A stretch of 64,000 bases of DNA, taken from Nissolia schottii. Its lineage: Eukaryota > Streptophyta > Magnoliopsida > Fabales > Fabaceae. A program made the translations under genes and the position numbers. Below the pieces are notes generated by a model. It was given only the letters and a program-made list of their open reading frames with translations, searched no databases and had not been told where the DNA came from. The stretch lies in assembly GCA_003254905.1 (NCBI GenBank), contig QANU01008436.1, forward strand, positions 131,215-195,214, given 5' to 3'. Shown here in pieces: positions 35,990 through 47,525 of this stretch (position 1 is its first letter; each line of letters starts with the position of its first letter).

Positions 35990-35990
<1 letters not shown>

Positions 35991-36029
<39 letters not shown>

Positions 36030-36030
36030 A
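35991..36030. repeat. (TA)n microsatellite
   Basis: TA repeat interrupted by TATG near each end. Confidence 0.95.
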
Positions 36031-36139
36031 ATTTATTCTTTTAATTCCATAATAACCTTGTACAAGCAAAACGGTTTCGTTTTAGTTCTCAACGCAACTT
36101 AAATTACGCATTTGACCAACGCGTGACTTGTCATGACAA

Positions 36140-37735
36140 ATGACGCAATGCATGGGTGTCACATGTCTCTACCACCTGTCCTCCTTGAGACAAGTGTCTC
36201 AAAACTGTAACACCCTAGCGAGCTGCTTATGCGTACGTCGTAAACAATGCTCACTAGGCTATTATCTGTTCTGGTTAGGGTTACTTTTAGCCCCTACTTT
36301 TATCTTTGAAAATATTTCTTACTTAGCAAATATGGATCGTTTTGAAACTTTTTCTTTCTATACATATGATATAAAATATGAGCCACACGTCAGATAGAAT
36401 TTATAATGCAAACGATAAAGTTCAATACTATAATTACTCAAACATAACAACATTAAACAATAATCAGACAAGTGGTCCATAACATATATTCACAATCATT
36501 TACATAGGTAGTATCATAGTTAATACATACACGTACTTTCTCACAGTCGTGCAAAACATGGATCATACTACCTAAGGGCTAATCATAACATCTTTAGTCT
36601 AGTCCTTGCTATCTATTTCTCGGTTCATCTTCTTCGAGACTGCTTCTCCATGTATCGCTCCTTCACGGTTCCTGACTCTGTTCTGCGTCAGACCCTGGAG
36701 TCATAAACGAGTGGGGTGAGAATGTTGCGTTCTCAGTGGCAAACCTTATTATTCTCATTTATGATCTAGACCGCTCAAGGATCTCTATATGTCATAGTTA
36801 TACTACATCCCTACTAGATTATTAATATCCTTGCAAGTCCTGAGCAACTACCTATATTACTAGGTGATTGAGGGAATCTAGTCTTTCCATTATCTAGAGG
36901 TCGTTTGGTGAAACCATTGTTTCTTGATGTTGCCTTTTCGTATACATATCATATACATATATCACACATAACATGCATGAGGGATCTCACGTGCCATGAT
37001 GTCGTATCCAGGTCTTAACATGCATGATGTCATATCCTTTAATTTAAGCGTCTTCATGTGTCATGATGTCGTATTCATGTCTTAACGTATCATGATATGG
37101 TATCCATGTCTTAATATGCATGATGTCGTATCCTTGTAATGCACGTGTCTTGTCATGTCATGATTTCGTATCCTTTTAATGCACTAGTCTTGTCATGTCA
37201 TGATGTCTTATCCTTTTCATGCACGTGTTTTGTCATGTCATGATGTCATATTTGTGTCATAACAGGCATGATAAGGCATATGTAACATACACAAATCATC
37301 ACCACACACGTAGTCATACAATACATAACATATAAAACATAATCATGATCATCGCTTGAAACTACGGTGTATCCGTGCTTTTCTCAATATGTCCGTTTTC
37401 TGTCAGAAATTAGGGATCAGAAACCGGAGAGGTTCGAGACCTTACCCCAAGGTTTTTGATAGCCCTAAGATCATTTTTCATACTTAGAAATTCATATTTC
37501 AACCCCAAATTCACGAAATCATTGTTTTACCCATGTTTTCCAAAATTGTTGTTTTGCCCCCGTAAAGCCCTGTTTTCTTTGGGATTTTAGTTCTCAAAAA
37601 CCCGACGGACTCAAGACTTGCCCTTAAGGTTTTTGATAGTTCTAAATCCATATTTTCTCAACATCAACCCAGTTTTTAGTCCCAAAACTCAAATTTCCAG
37701 TTTTGCCCTTGTTGCTCGAAAACATTGTTTTCTGT
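36140..37735. mobile_element. Ty3/gypsy LTR-like region with internal tandem repeats
   Basis: GTAACACCCTAGCGAGCTGC (36209) and GAGTGGGGTGAGAATGTTGC (36708) are phrases typical of large plant Ty3/gypsy LTRs. The region also includes the tandem array at 36990-37275 and a ~190-bp direct duplication: GAGACCTTACCCCAAGGTTT-TTGATAGCC (37435) and CAAGACTTGCCCTTAAGGTT-TTTGATAGT (37612). No coding remains and no boundaries could be fixed. Confidence 0.45.
36990..37275. repeat. Tandem repeat, ~45-60-bp unit with TCATGATGTCGTATCC
   Basis: About seven units containing CATGATGTCGTATCC followed by TTAATGCACGTGTCTTGTCA-like sequence, with point differences and unequal lengths. The CATGATG/ATGATATG cores are partly palindromic (TCATGA). 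This is a minisatellite nested in LTR-like DNA, not a CRISPR array. Confidence 0.8.
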
Positions 37736-37920
37736 CTATTTGCTGAGAAATTCATCCGAAACACTGCTGACATTGTACTTTGTTGGCCACATGCTATCAG
37801 TTAATAGAAACTTACTACTAACAAAAACTAAAATCATGTAGTTGATGATATGTTTGGGGTAAAAAAAAAAAGGAAACAAACCAAATTTTGAGAATTTATT
37901 GGAGACCTGAAACATATTTA

Positions 37921-38162
37921 GGTAGTATTTGGTAAACATCCCAAAACAGAAAATACGGAGACGCAGGGACAGTAGAGACGCGTCTCTTGCGTCCTAGACA
38001 TTTCTTTTGCATTTTTCTTTTTTAAATGTACAAAAATTAGTTAAAAAATTATCTTAAGACAAAGGTTGTTTTATGTTTTATGTTTTCATCTAATTCTCCA
38101 AACATGTTTTTGTCTCCATTGTCTCCATATTTTTTGTACAGAAACACTTACCAAACACTGCC
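37921..38162. mobile_element. Tourist-like (PIF/Harbinger) MITE with TTA duplication
   Basis: The element starts GGTAGTATTTGGTAAACA and ends CACTTACCAAACACTGCC, an inverted repeat with a few differences. It is flanked by TTA at 37918-37920 and 38163-38165. A 3-bp TTA duplication with a GG...GTTTGG terminus fits PIF/Harbinger-derived MITEs. Length is 242 bp. A relative lies at the left window edge (1-184). Confidence 0.82.
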
Positions 38163-38573
38163 TTAACTCCTTTAAGTAGGAATAAAGTCATTACTTATTA
38201 CAATAAATAAATCACTAACCATCAATTATAACCCAATTAAAATTTAAATTTTTAAGGGGATTGCTCCGGTACCTTGGTCATAATATGGGGTACCAATACC
38301 CTGACCTCAATTGTTACCTGTTAGGTGCATTGCAAGTTATTTTTATTTTAATTTTTTTTAAAATAATTTTTTTAAATTTATTAGCCAACCATTTGATGAC
38401 ACATGGGTAAGGTATCAATACCTATCAAATTGGATGGGTACTAAAGGAGAAACCAATTTTTAATAATAAAATATTTATTTTATAGATATTTTTCTAACCA
38501 CCATTGTTATTATTACGCATAATAAATTTAAACTTTTCCTTCTAAACTAAACAAAATGTTATTACTTTCTTTT

Positions 38574-38731
38574 TTTGGTTTCCTAGGAGGTGTTCGCCGC
38601 CAATAGTGACTAATCCTCCTTTGAGGCTTCGAGATCACCGAAGTGGGTATGCCTCTCCCAACAAAGCCTTTTCCATACACACCGTCAGGAATCGAACCCC
38701 TGACCAAACGCTTAAGGAACCCAGTCATTTG
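38574..38731 (-). mobile_element. tRNA-derived SINE with 23-bp target duplication
   Basis: Read on the minus strand, the element has a tRNA-like head with an RNA polymerase III B-box (GGTTCGATTCC at ~38689-38699) and ends in a short A-run after CTCCTAGGAAACC. It is flanked by identical 23-mers starting ACAAAATGTTATTACTTTCT (38551-38573 and 38732-38754). The long duplication and A-tail show LINE-assisted retrotransposition. The A-box is degenerate. The exact duplication argues for a fairly recent insertion. Confidence 0.88.
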
Positions 38732-38754
38732 ACAAAATGTTATTACTTTCTTTT

Positions 38755-40319
38755 ACTTTTAGTATATGTAGTATTTAATTAACACCAAATGCTTATTCAT
38801 ATATTTATTTTTGATTTATTCAAAAGATAAACTATTACATAGAAAATTGGTTAAATTATAAATTGTGAATATAATTTTGTAACATACTAATCTTGTAGCT
38901 TTTTTGAAATAAATAAAAATTCTAAACCTCAATTCAATTTTTATAAACAAAGTAAAAGTGTTTAGTGAAGATAGTAATATTTAAAAAAAGAGAACAATTA
39001 ATAAAATAAAATATAATAAAACATGAATAGTTGTTTTTAGAAGTGTCAAACATAGGAGCATTTTAGGCGGTGGACTCATGGTAGGGAATGTACTTTTTGA
39101 AGGGTAAAAAATGGACATGACTGTTTGTATTTGAAAAATGAATGTCCATGATGCAAAGTGTACATGAATAATTTTTTATGCAACTTGCAAATATGGATTG
39201 AGCAGATTTACTATTACATAAGGCATAACATTTTTTTATGGATCTTTATTATTAGTAATGGAATGGTAAGACATAACATTTTTTAATCTTTATTGTTAGT
39301 AATGAAATAGTTCAGATATATATTATTAGTAATGATATTTTTTTTAAATTTTATAAAAGAGTTGTTATTTTTTTAAAATCATAGTGCATAAAATTAAAAA
39401 CAAATTAATTAATACAAATGAGATGTTTAAAACAAAATTATGAAATGTTAAAATAGATGTTTAAAAATTGCATTTAAATTAAAAATTAAATATATGTAGA
39501 CACATTTCAATCGCATGCGTAGGACCTACCAAAACATTGGCTACTATATTTGAGACTTTTTGAAACAACTATTCAAAGAAAATAAATGATCTTGGTTGTG
39601 TAGCAATTGAAATGGATGGTCTAGATAAAAGAAGTTCATATGAATAGTAGTTTTACAATCTTGTAAATGTAGATTGGGTTGATGTTAATACACCCCTTCT
39701 CTCTCTAACATCTCTCTAGCAGGACAGTTAACCTTATTTATGATGAAATAACTTGCTTTAATATTCTATATTTAGAATAAAAAGACGGTTTTGTTAATGT
39801 AATTAAGAGGAGGAAAATTTTCATTACTAATTTATAATTTTTAACATTTTAGAGGATTAAATTTTTTTAAAAAAACTTTTGAATTCATAATAAGTGTGTT
39901 AAGGCATTTGTCAATTAAGGTTCTAGGTTCAAATTTCATTTTAACCATTATAATTTTTGAAATACAGAAAAAAGGCAGTTGTCAGTGGGTTAGGTTGATT
40001 AGTTCAACAAAGCCGAGACACATCCTAATAGGAAAAAAACTACATCAATAAAAAAAAATAATGACACAAGCTCCTCTTCATAATATTTTTCAACGTAACA
40101 TGGGTTAGTGTATAAAAAGTCAAGAGCTAGTAGTTCAAGTGATGTCTCCATTGGTCTTAATTAAGCTAAAAAGTCGTTTGTTCGATTCCTCCAAAAGGGA
40201 AAAATGGATAAAAAAAAGTTTCATATTGATTAAAATTGAAAAAGAAGAGCTAGGTTTGTTCTTAGACCTCTTGATTGAGCAATTACGGTTAAGTGACATT
40301 CAGATTTTTCTAAAAAGAA
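38755..40319. other. AT-rich intergenic DNA
   Basis: No gene recognised. A CATAACATTTTTT-TATGGATCTTTATTATTAGT phrase is partly repeated twice near 39225-39310. Confidence 0.5.
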
Positions 40320-40880
40320 TAATATTTTGTTAATAAGTGCCTTTAAAACACTTGTTAAGAAAACAAAAATTAGTAATTTGTATTGAAAAAAGTAAATCTT
40401 GTATGTCTTCGATGATATTAAATGTCTTGTGAGCTTAAAACTTACTATTTTGGTTTCCTTAACCAACGTCCTTAATGTATGCATTGGTTAGCAAAATCCA
40501 AAAGAATAATATGATATCCAAATTTTTAATATTTAAATTGTTATTAGCTAACAAATGCTCTAAGGTCACTTGTTAAGGGACCAAAAATAGAATGATTTAA
40601 AGTTTTTAATGCATTAAACTCTTAAAAAGTTTACTTTTTCAATAAAAATTGGATTTTGTTAATAAGTGTCCTAAGGACACTTGTTAAAGAAATTAAAAGA
40701 GACTTTTTATTTAAAAATACAAGTTTTTTAAGTACCCAATATTATTAATGTATTAGAAAAGTTTTTAACAAAAATAGTTTTTTTTTAGTTCCTTAACAAG
40801 TATGTGCCATTAACAAAATCCATAAAAATTTACCACTTTTTGATACCTTAACAAATGCCACTTGTTAACAAGCCCATTTA
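40320..40880. repeat. Cluster of AACAAGTGTCCTTAGGACACTTGTT-like palindromes
   Basis: Five hairpin-like motifs recur: TTAATAAGTGCCTTTAAAAC-ACTTGTTAA (40330), TAACAAATGCTCTAAGGTCA-CTTGTTAA (40548), TTAATAAGTGTCCTAAGGAC-ACTTGTTAA (40659), CTTAACAAGTATGTGCCATTAAC (40792) and CTTAACAAATGCCACTTGTTAAC (40848). Related single copies occur at 39885 and 55620. They look like termini of nested small DNA elements of one family. Confidence 0.6.
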
Positions 40881-42462
40881 AATTTACCAATTCAAACTTA
40901 TTTGTCTAATTTTCAACGATCAATAAATTAAGCAATAAATGCTTATGATAATGATAGACTAAGAAGTAATTGTTTAACTCGTAGAAAAATTTAATTGCTT
41001 CACATCCATTCAAGTCAGATCATTACAAATTTTACGGTACTCAAAGCAATGTTATGGATATCCTACCAAGACTTACAGAGTAATAAAAATTTGGCACTTC
41101 AATTAATAATAGTTAATATAAAATTTAGAAAAATTGATTATTTATAACCTATACATATAATAAAGAATAAAGAGGATTCTCCCAAAAAAAATTGCCATTT
41201 AGTGCCCAATAATTTTTTATTTTTATGTTTTAAAATGCATTTTTTTCTCTTTTAATTTTTTTAACAAAATATAACAACCGTTTTTCATCTCTTATTGTAA
41301 CTATCATTTCCATCTTTTTACAATGTCTTCTACTATATTTATTTGTCCATTGCACTCCAACTTTATTTTTTTCCTCTTTAAACATTCATATTTCATTATG
41401 CTTTTTGTATTCATCCATTCATAAAAAATTCAAATTGGCAGACACTTGCCTGCAACCTGCTAGTTGTAACTAAATCATTTTACTAAAATTTAATTACAAA
41501 TTTTTTTGTCAATTAACCTTAACTAAACTACACTTTTAACCCATGCCTATTCTCCTTATTTATCTCTCTCACATCACAACAATTACTACAAAGAGATTGT
41601 CTCTCTTTACCCTATTTTCCCTTGCAGCAACTGCCACAATTACAAACCACGGCCACCTTAAACTGTAATGAAGCTTCTATGAAGATTAAAACTTATTAAA
41701 ACCAAACCAAGCTAGACCAGTTAGACTTAACTTTTAATGGTTTGGATTATTAATATTTTTTACCTCAACCTAGAACCAAACTAACCCATGAACACCCTCA
41801 TTCATTTGATACAGTCTCTTTAATTTAATTAATTTACTTTTTCTTGTTTGAAAGCTAACCAATTATGCTACTGTTTATCTGTCGTATCGAATTGTATAAC
41901 CTTACTTTATCATAGATTTTAAAAAAATTGTGATGGGATACTTATGCCCAATTTGTTAGCGTCTCGTCTTTTCACATGAATTATAAAGCTTGTGGCTAAT
42001 ATGATTTCATTCATAAAGTTTGTGGCTAATATGATTTCTTATCCCTTGAACTATATGGAGGAATGGGTCTTGGAATTAAAGGGGTTGATAGGGTGAAGAG
42101 AGGTCGATCGTGTGTGTGGAGGGAAGAGAGATGTGCATTATGTGTAATTTAGTTAAAGTTAAGAAATAAAAATTTTACAATTAAATTTAAATAAAACGAC
42201 TCGCTTACAATTATAAATAATCAATTTTTTAAATTTTATATTAAACATAATTAAATGATATATTAAATTATTATTGGTTCATGTAAGTTTGGATACAATA
42301 TTCATAAAATTGTTTAGAGTACGGTAGAATTTTCAAAATTTACACTTATAATAAAATATTTTTGGTGGTAATTTTAAAAAAATAATTTCTTTTTAATTTA
42401 AACTCATTAACAAGTATTTTTATATGATAATTATCATTTTTTATTATATTTTGATGGTTTTA
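40881..42462. other. AT-rich intergenic DNA
   Basis: A short direct duplication (ATAAAGCTTGTGGCTAATATGATTTC and CATAAAGTTTGTGGCTAATA-TGATTTC at 41981 and 42013) is visible. No gene or bounded element was found. Confidence 0.5.
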
Positions 42463-44234
42463 TGTAGCTTAGAGAAGGAGGAGTTGAATCTAAGCTAACA
42501 CTTTTTCGAAAATCAAACTTTCTTTTTAGTAGAAAAGTTATCTCCTTAAAATTTAGAAGATATCTCCTTGTATTCCAGGAAATAAGTTCTCTGAAAAAAA
42601 AAATTCAAAACGAAAGTAGACTTTCTTTTAAAGGATAGGAAACGTAAATAGTGAATGGAAGAAAAGAATATACACAAAATTTATATTGGTTCAATTCCTA
42701 AGAGTTAGGAATTTACGTCCAGTTCTTCAAACACTCAAACCACTTTTCTTTCACAAAACCTTCAAGTACAAACACCAGTGACACTTTCCAAAAGCCTCAC
42801 AAAATAAACTTCCAAATACAAAGAAACTTTAAATAAAATCTCTCTCAAGCTCTTTGTTGCTCCCCAAAACAAACTCTCAAATAACCAAGTTTTTCTCACC
42901 AAACAACAAAATACGAAAACACAAATCAGAGAATTGAAAAACCAATTCAGAATAGAAGATGTTTAGAGGAGGAGTACGTGAGGATGTATATCAATGATGG
43001 GCTATTTCTCTTGCTTTTCTTCTCTGATGAATGATGAATGACGTTTCATTTATACTTGACTTTGATCTGATTCTTCAAGCTTGATGATTAATGTTATGTC
43101 CTTCATTCATGTCATCTTTCCCTTTTCTTCTATGATTCTAGCTTGATATAGCTTTGATTAATTTCCATGAAACCAGCTCTTTCTCTCTTGTTTCCAAGGT
43201 TTCTATTGATATTATTTAATGGATGTTTTTCCTCACTTTTTCCATCTTTCTTCCTTTTCTTCCATTAATTTTTTTTACCGTTGCACTATCACTCTTCCTT
43301 TTCTTGCTTTCCTTTAATTTCTTTCTTTTCAAGTTGTTTACGGATTTTTCCTTTCTTGGCAACTCTTGTGTAGTTTCCATATCTGCAGGATCATTGCTTC
43401 CATGTCTTCTTCCTCTTTCTTTTTCTTTCTTTCCTTTTCCAAAGATTTTGACCGTTTGCAGAATGAAATCAGTATTTTCTCTTTTCTTTTCTTTTTTCCT
43501 TTCTCAATGATTGCTCACTTTTTCTTTTCTTGTTTTCTTCCATAACTGCAGCATGAAATCAACTTCTTCTCATTGAAAGATCTGTTGCTTCCTCAAATCT
43601 CTTTTTCTTTCTTTTCTTCTTTTATTTTATTTCTATTCCGAGCTGTTCTAGACAGCTTCCTAATTTCCCTTAACAACTTTATTTGTGTAGTTTCCTTCTT
43701 CACTTTTAGAGAGTCCATAGTTGTAGATCCATTACTTCCATACTTTCTTTCTTTTTCTTCTCTTCCGTCCTTTTCCAAAGGATTCTGACCGTTGTAGCAT
43801 TCTTTATTTCCCTTTTGACCGTGGGAAATGGTGATTTTATTTTCTCGAGCTTCCTTTTTTGACTTGTCCTATCACTTCTTGTCAATCTTTTCATCATTTG
43901 ATTTTTATCTTCTCTTTCCTTACTTTTGCTGATGGTTTCACGTCACTTTTTTTTTAATTTGCCTTCCTAATTTTTTTGGTCTTATCCTAACTTTCCTTTC
44001 TTCATACAACTTTGAACTTTCCTTTCTTTTCTTCTTTTGTTTAAAACTTTTGGATCTTTCCTTCTTGGGCTCAAATCTCTTGGGCTAAATACAAAATGAT
44101 TTCAGTTTGTTTCCATGTATACATTTGGGCTGTTGCTGCATATGAAACGTGGATGAGCTTGATCTTAGTCTTTTTATCTTTATTGAAAACACTTAACACA
44201 TACATTAGTAAAGTTCACACAATGTTTGTCATCA
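42463..44234 (+). mobile_element. Probable solo LTR (Ty1/copia, SIRE/Maximus-like)
   Basis: It starts TGTAGCTTAGAGAAGGAGGA-GTTGAATC, a variant of the AAGAGGGGGTGAAT start typical of SIRE/Maximus LTRs, and ends near AATGTTTGTCATCA, the usual 3' phrase of that lineage. Inside is a long pyrimidine-rich tract (43200-43900) with an imperfect ~320-bp direct duplication: TTGTGTAGTTTCC...TTTTGACCGT at 43366 and TTGTGTAGTTTCC...TTCTGACCGT at 43681. No internal domain remains. The flanks TTTTA/TTTAT are not a clean duplication. Confidence 0.5.
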
Positions 44235-46029
44235 TTTATAATATTTATAAATTTTAAATTAACATATTTATATTGTCAATTTTAGCAAACGCTCTCGAAT
44301 ATTTGAAGTTTAGAACTACGGCCACGTGGCATGCAAGACTTACACCACAACTGCAAATCGTGTTCTGACAAAATTAGTTGGCTAAGTCATGCAATTCCAT
44401 TTAACAAATCACAGAAAAGAGACTAACTAAAGTAAAAGTACGAATAATTTTCAGCAAGGTCTTAACAAAGGGAAATAAGAACTAGTCAAATTGTTTTAAA
44501 TTTAACACGTTAAACGAGGGACAACTAAAAAAATGGTAAACTGGTCTGCTATATTGACAAGGGAGCAGTAGTCAAAATAATTTTCAATCCACCTTTTCAC
44601 GTGTTTAGAAATTCAATGTCAAATAATCACCTCGACAAATCTCTAGAACACATTTTTATTATATTCATTTTGCATTATAAAATATGACATTACTTAGAAA
44701 CTCTTTATTAATTACAATATAACAAGGAATATATTGATCCAAGCGATATGGACATTAGATAAAAATCTCAGACTCAAGTTGAATTTAGTTAATTTTTTTT
44801 TATACTTCACAAATTACATACAATGAGATTTGAATATAGACTTTACATACTACTCAAACTCCTCATCACTAAATCAATTCTACTGATTTAAAAAAAAAAA
44901 CAATTATAATCACCCTGTGTGTGATGCAAATGGCATATATGAGTTTTTTTCAACAAACGTGCTGCGCGATTCCGTCAAAATAAACCGATCTTGACTCTTT
45001 TAATGTCCAAGATTTTTCTTTCAAAATAATAGAATCTTATACGTAGTAGTTGATGAGGATAATTTTAGAGAAATTATTTTTTTCAATTTCAAGTCAGATG
45101 TAGTAACAAGTTAATGTCTTTGTTTCAAGATTTAAAATTACATTCTTAAAATTAACAATTTTGAAAAAAAAAAACTTTATTTATTTAACATTAAAAATTT
45201 ATTAAAATCTTTTTAAAATTTCCAAGAATAAATTAAAAATTTGTTTGGTTTCTTTTAATGTTTAATAATAATAAGAGTATTTTGTCTTGGAACCTCTAGG
45301 TGCTTTGAATAAGAGAAGCCAACTATATATGTGAGATCTTGTTTAGAGTTATCATCCTTGCTCTGTTTTAGTTATGAACTATTTGCCATTTTGCCCGTTT
45401 GGAGAGATTTTGGAGGAATTTGGGTTACCAGGCAATGGTAGTGGCAGAGACTGTTGGCCAGAGTGGTGTGATATTTGGTTCCTTGTTCATGTGAGTGGGC
45501 TAGTGTTTTAAATAGATTGTGACTGTGAAGGCTCACAATGTTGGGGTTATGTGGGTGCTCAGTGTCGTTTATGCTAGCCATGTTTTGTTAGAATTTTATA
45601 AATACCTGGATCCACGGTTGTTCATCCTAACCTGATATGAAACCTCTACAGTAATCAAGAACGAACAAGGGGATGGTTTTGTGGTCTTCCTCAACCAAAT
45701 CTCCTTAGTTCCTCAATGGGACCTTTCGTTTCTCTTCCAAATTGGGAGAAATGAAACCCTTATTTTTTCTGATTTGGTGTCTTGGGGACCATAAGTGAAA
45801 CTTTTTTTTTCTGATTTGGTGTCTTGGGGACCATAACCATTCCTAACGTATTTAAAAATCATCAAGGTTCCCATTATCCCTTAATGGGCTAACACTAGTA
45901 TCTACCCATTAAGCCCACATTTATTTTCTTTAAGTCTAACATGCTTAGAAAAATAGATCATTAATACTAAGCCATTTTATGATAAATAAATAATATAATT
46001 GTTATTAAATATGAGCCCACATAAATATT
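44235..46029. other. Intergenic DNA, no gene recognised
   Basis: A 31-bp sequence containing CTGATTTGGTGTCTTGGGGA is exactly repeated at 45763-45793 and 45806-45836, inside a patch (45590-45900) that looks LTR-derived. The remainder is AT-rich and featureless. Confidence 0.5.
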
Positions 46030-47525
46030 GGAAATACAAATTTCCAACATGTTTCGTATTTGTGTGACCACCTTCGAGGTCATATTCACTCTCTTAGACA
46101 TTCAATTGATTGTCAATTGGCCCTCATATAGGACATCAACGAAATTATCCACCAGCCTAAGATGTGAAATGATGTATCTCCTGTCAATGAAGCAAAGTTG
46201 TTTTCAAATGTTCTAAGTGACTGTGACATTATGGATATTGGAGTTATCGAAAATAAATTCATGTGGGTTCACAAAGTTCACGGGCACAAGCGCCTAGACA
46301 AAGTTCTTGTGCCTTGTGATTGGAGGCTAGCTTTTTCGTAGGTATATGTTGAGGTTCTTTGCAGCTTACATTGTGATCATTCCTCTCATTTTCTTTGGTG
46401 TGGTGGTCAAGATGGTGGCCATTAGGGTTTATGCCCTTTCAATTTTAGGCAGCTTGGATGTCTCATCCAAATTATGATGGGGTTTTCAGAGATGCATGGG
46501 TCATGAGTAATCATGTTATTATTGAGGGGTTGAGGGAGATAAAAGAGAAATCTATTATTTTTAATAATCAAATTTCGATTATCTTTTTTTGCAGGAAAAG
46601 GAATTGGAAGCATGTATTAGAGGGGTTCAACATAGTATGAAATGCTGGGATTCTTATCATCAGATGTTATTTCGCAAGGAACTTTATAGGGAACTTTTTA
46701 GAGTCCCTTTTTAGGAAGAGTTATCATAGTTCTAGAAATTAAGAAAGAGTTGGGTCCAGTTTGGAAACAGAAATAATGAATTCTTTCATGCTCAAATTGT
46801 GGTACAATGCAAATGGAACAAGATTCATGGGCTCATTATTGATGATGAGAGATGGTCTACTAAGGATGCTGAACTCCAATTTGTTGTTATTTTCTTCTAC
46901 AAAAATCTCTTTGCCACTAATAAGGATGTTGACTTGGATGCTTTTCGACTTAAGAGTTTGTCGAGCCTCTACTTGAAAGGTATTGAAATGGTACTCTCCC
47001 CCAGTTATGGTAGAGGAAGTGCATTCTACTATCATGGGAATGGGTTCTTATAAAGCCCTAAGTTCTTATGGGCTTCATCCTATTTTCTTTAAGAAGTACT
47101 AGAACCTAGTGGGTCAAGATCTGTGGAGGATAGTGGATATGGAGTTTTGAATGGGATTGATGCCTATTGAGATTACTGAGACACCTATTGTGATTATTCC
47201 TATAGAGGAGCAACTGTTTCATTTGAAGAGTGTTCGACCAATAGGCCTATGCAATGTGATTTATAAGGTACCAAAGTTCTCATGAACTAACTTCAGCCTT
47301 TCTTAGATGATTTGGTTAGTCTCCTACAAGAGAGTTTCATTCTTGGTAAAGGGACAACAAAAAATGTGATTGTTTCTCGATAAGCTTTACATTACATGCA
47401 TATGCAAAAAATTAAGAAAGAAGTCGTAGCTTTTAAAGTGGATCTTAAGAAGGCTTATGATAGGTGGATTGGAAATTCTTGTAAGATACTTTGGTAGATT
47501 TTGGCTTACCTAACTAGTCATGACT

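Noticed and set aside
36990..37275. CRISPR-like array
   Set aside because: Plant nuclear DNA. Units vary in length with no constant repeat/unique spacer pattern.
38689..38699. True tRNA gene
   Set aside because: Only the B-box region is tRNA-like; no cloverleaf, and 23-bp duplications plus an A-tail show a SINE.
43223..43788. Two frames suggesting membrane proteins
   Set aside because: Phe/Leu/Ser runs come from CT-rich DNA in an LTR.
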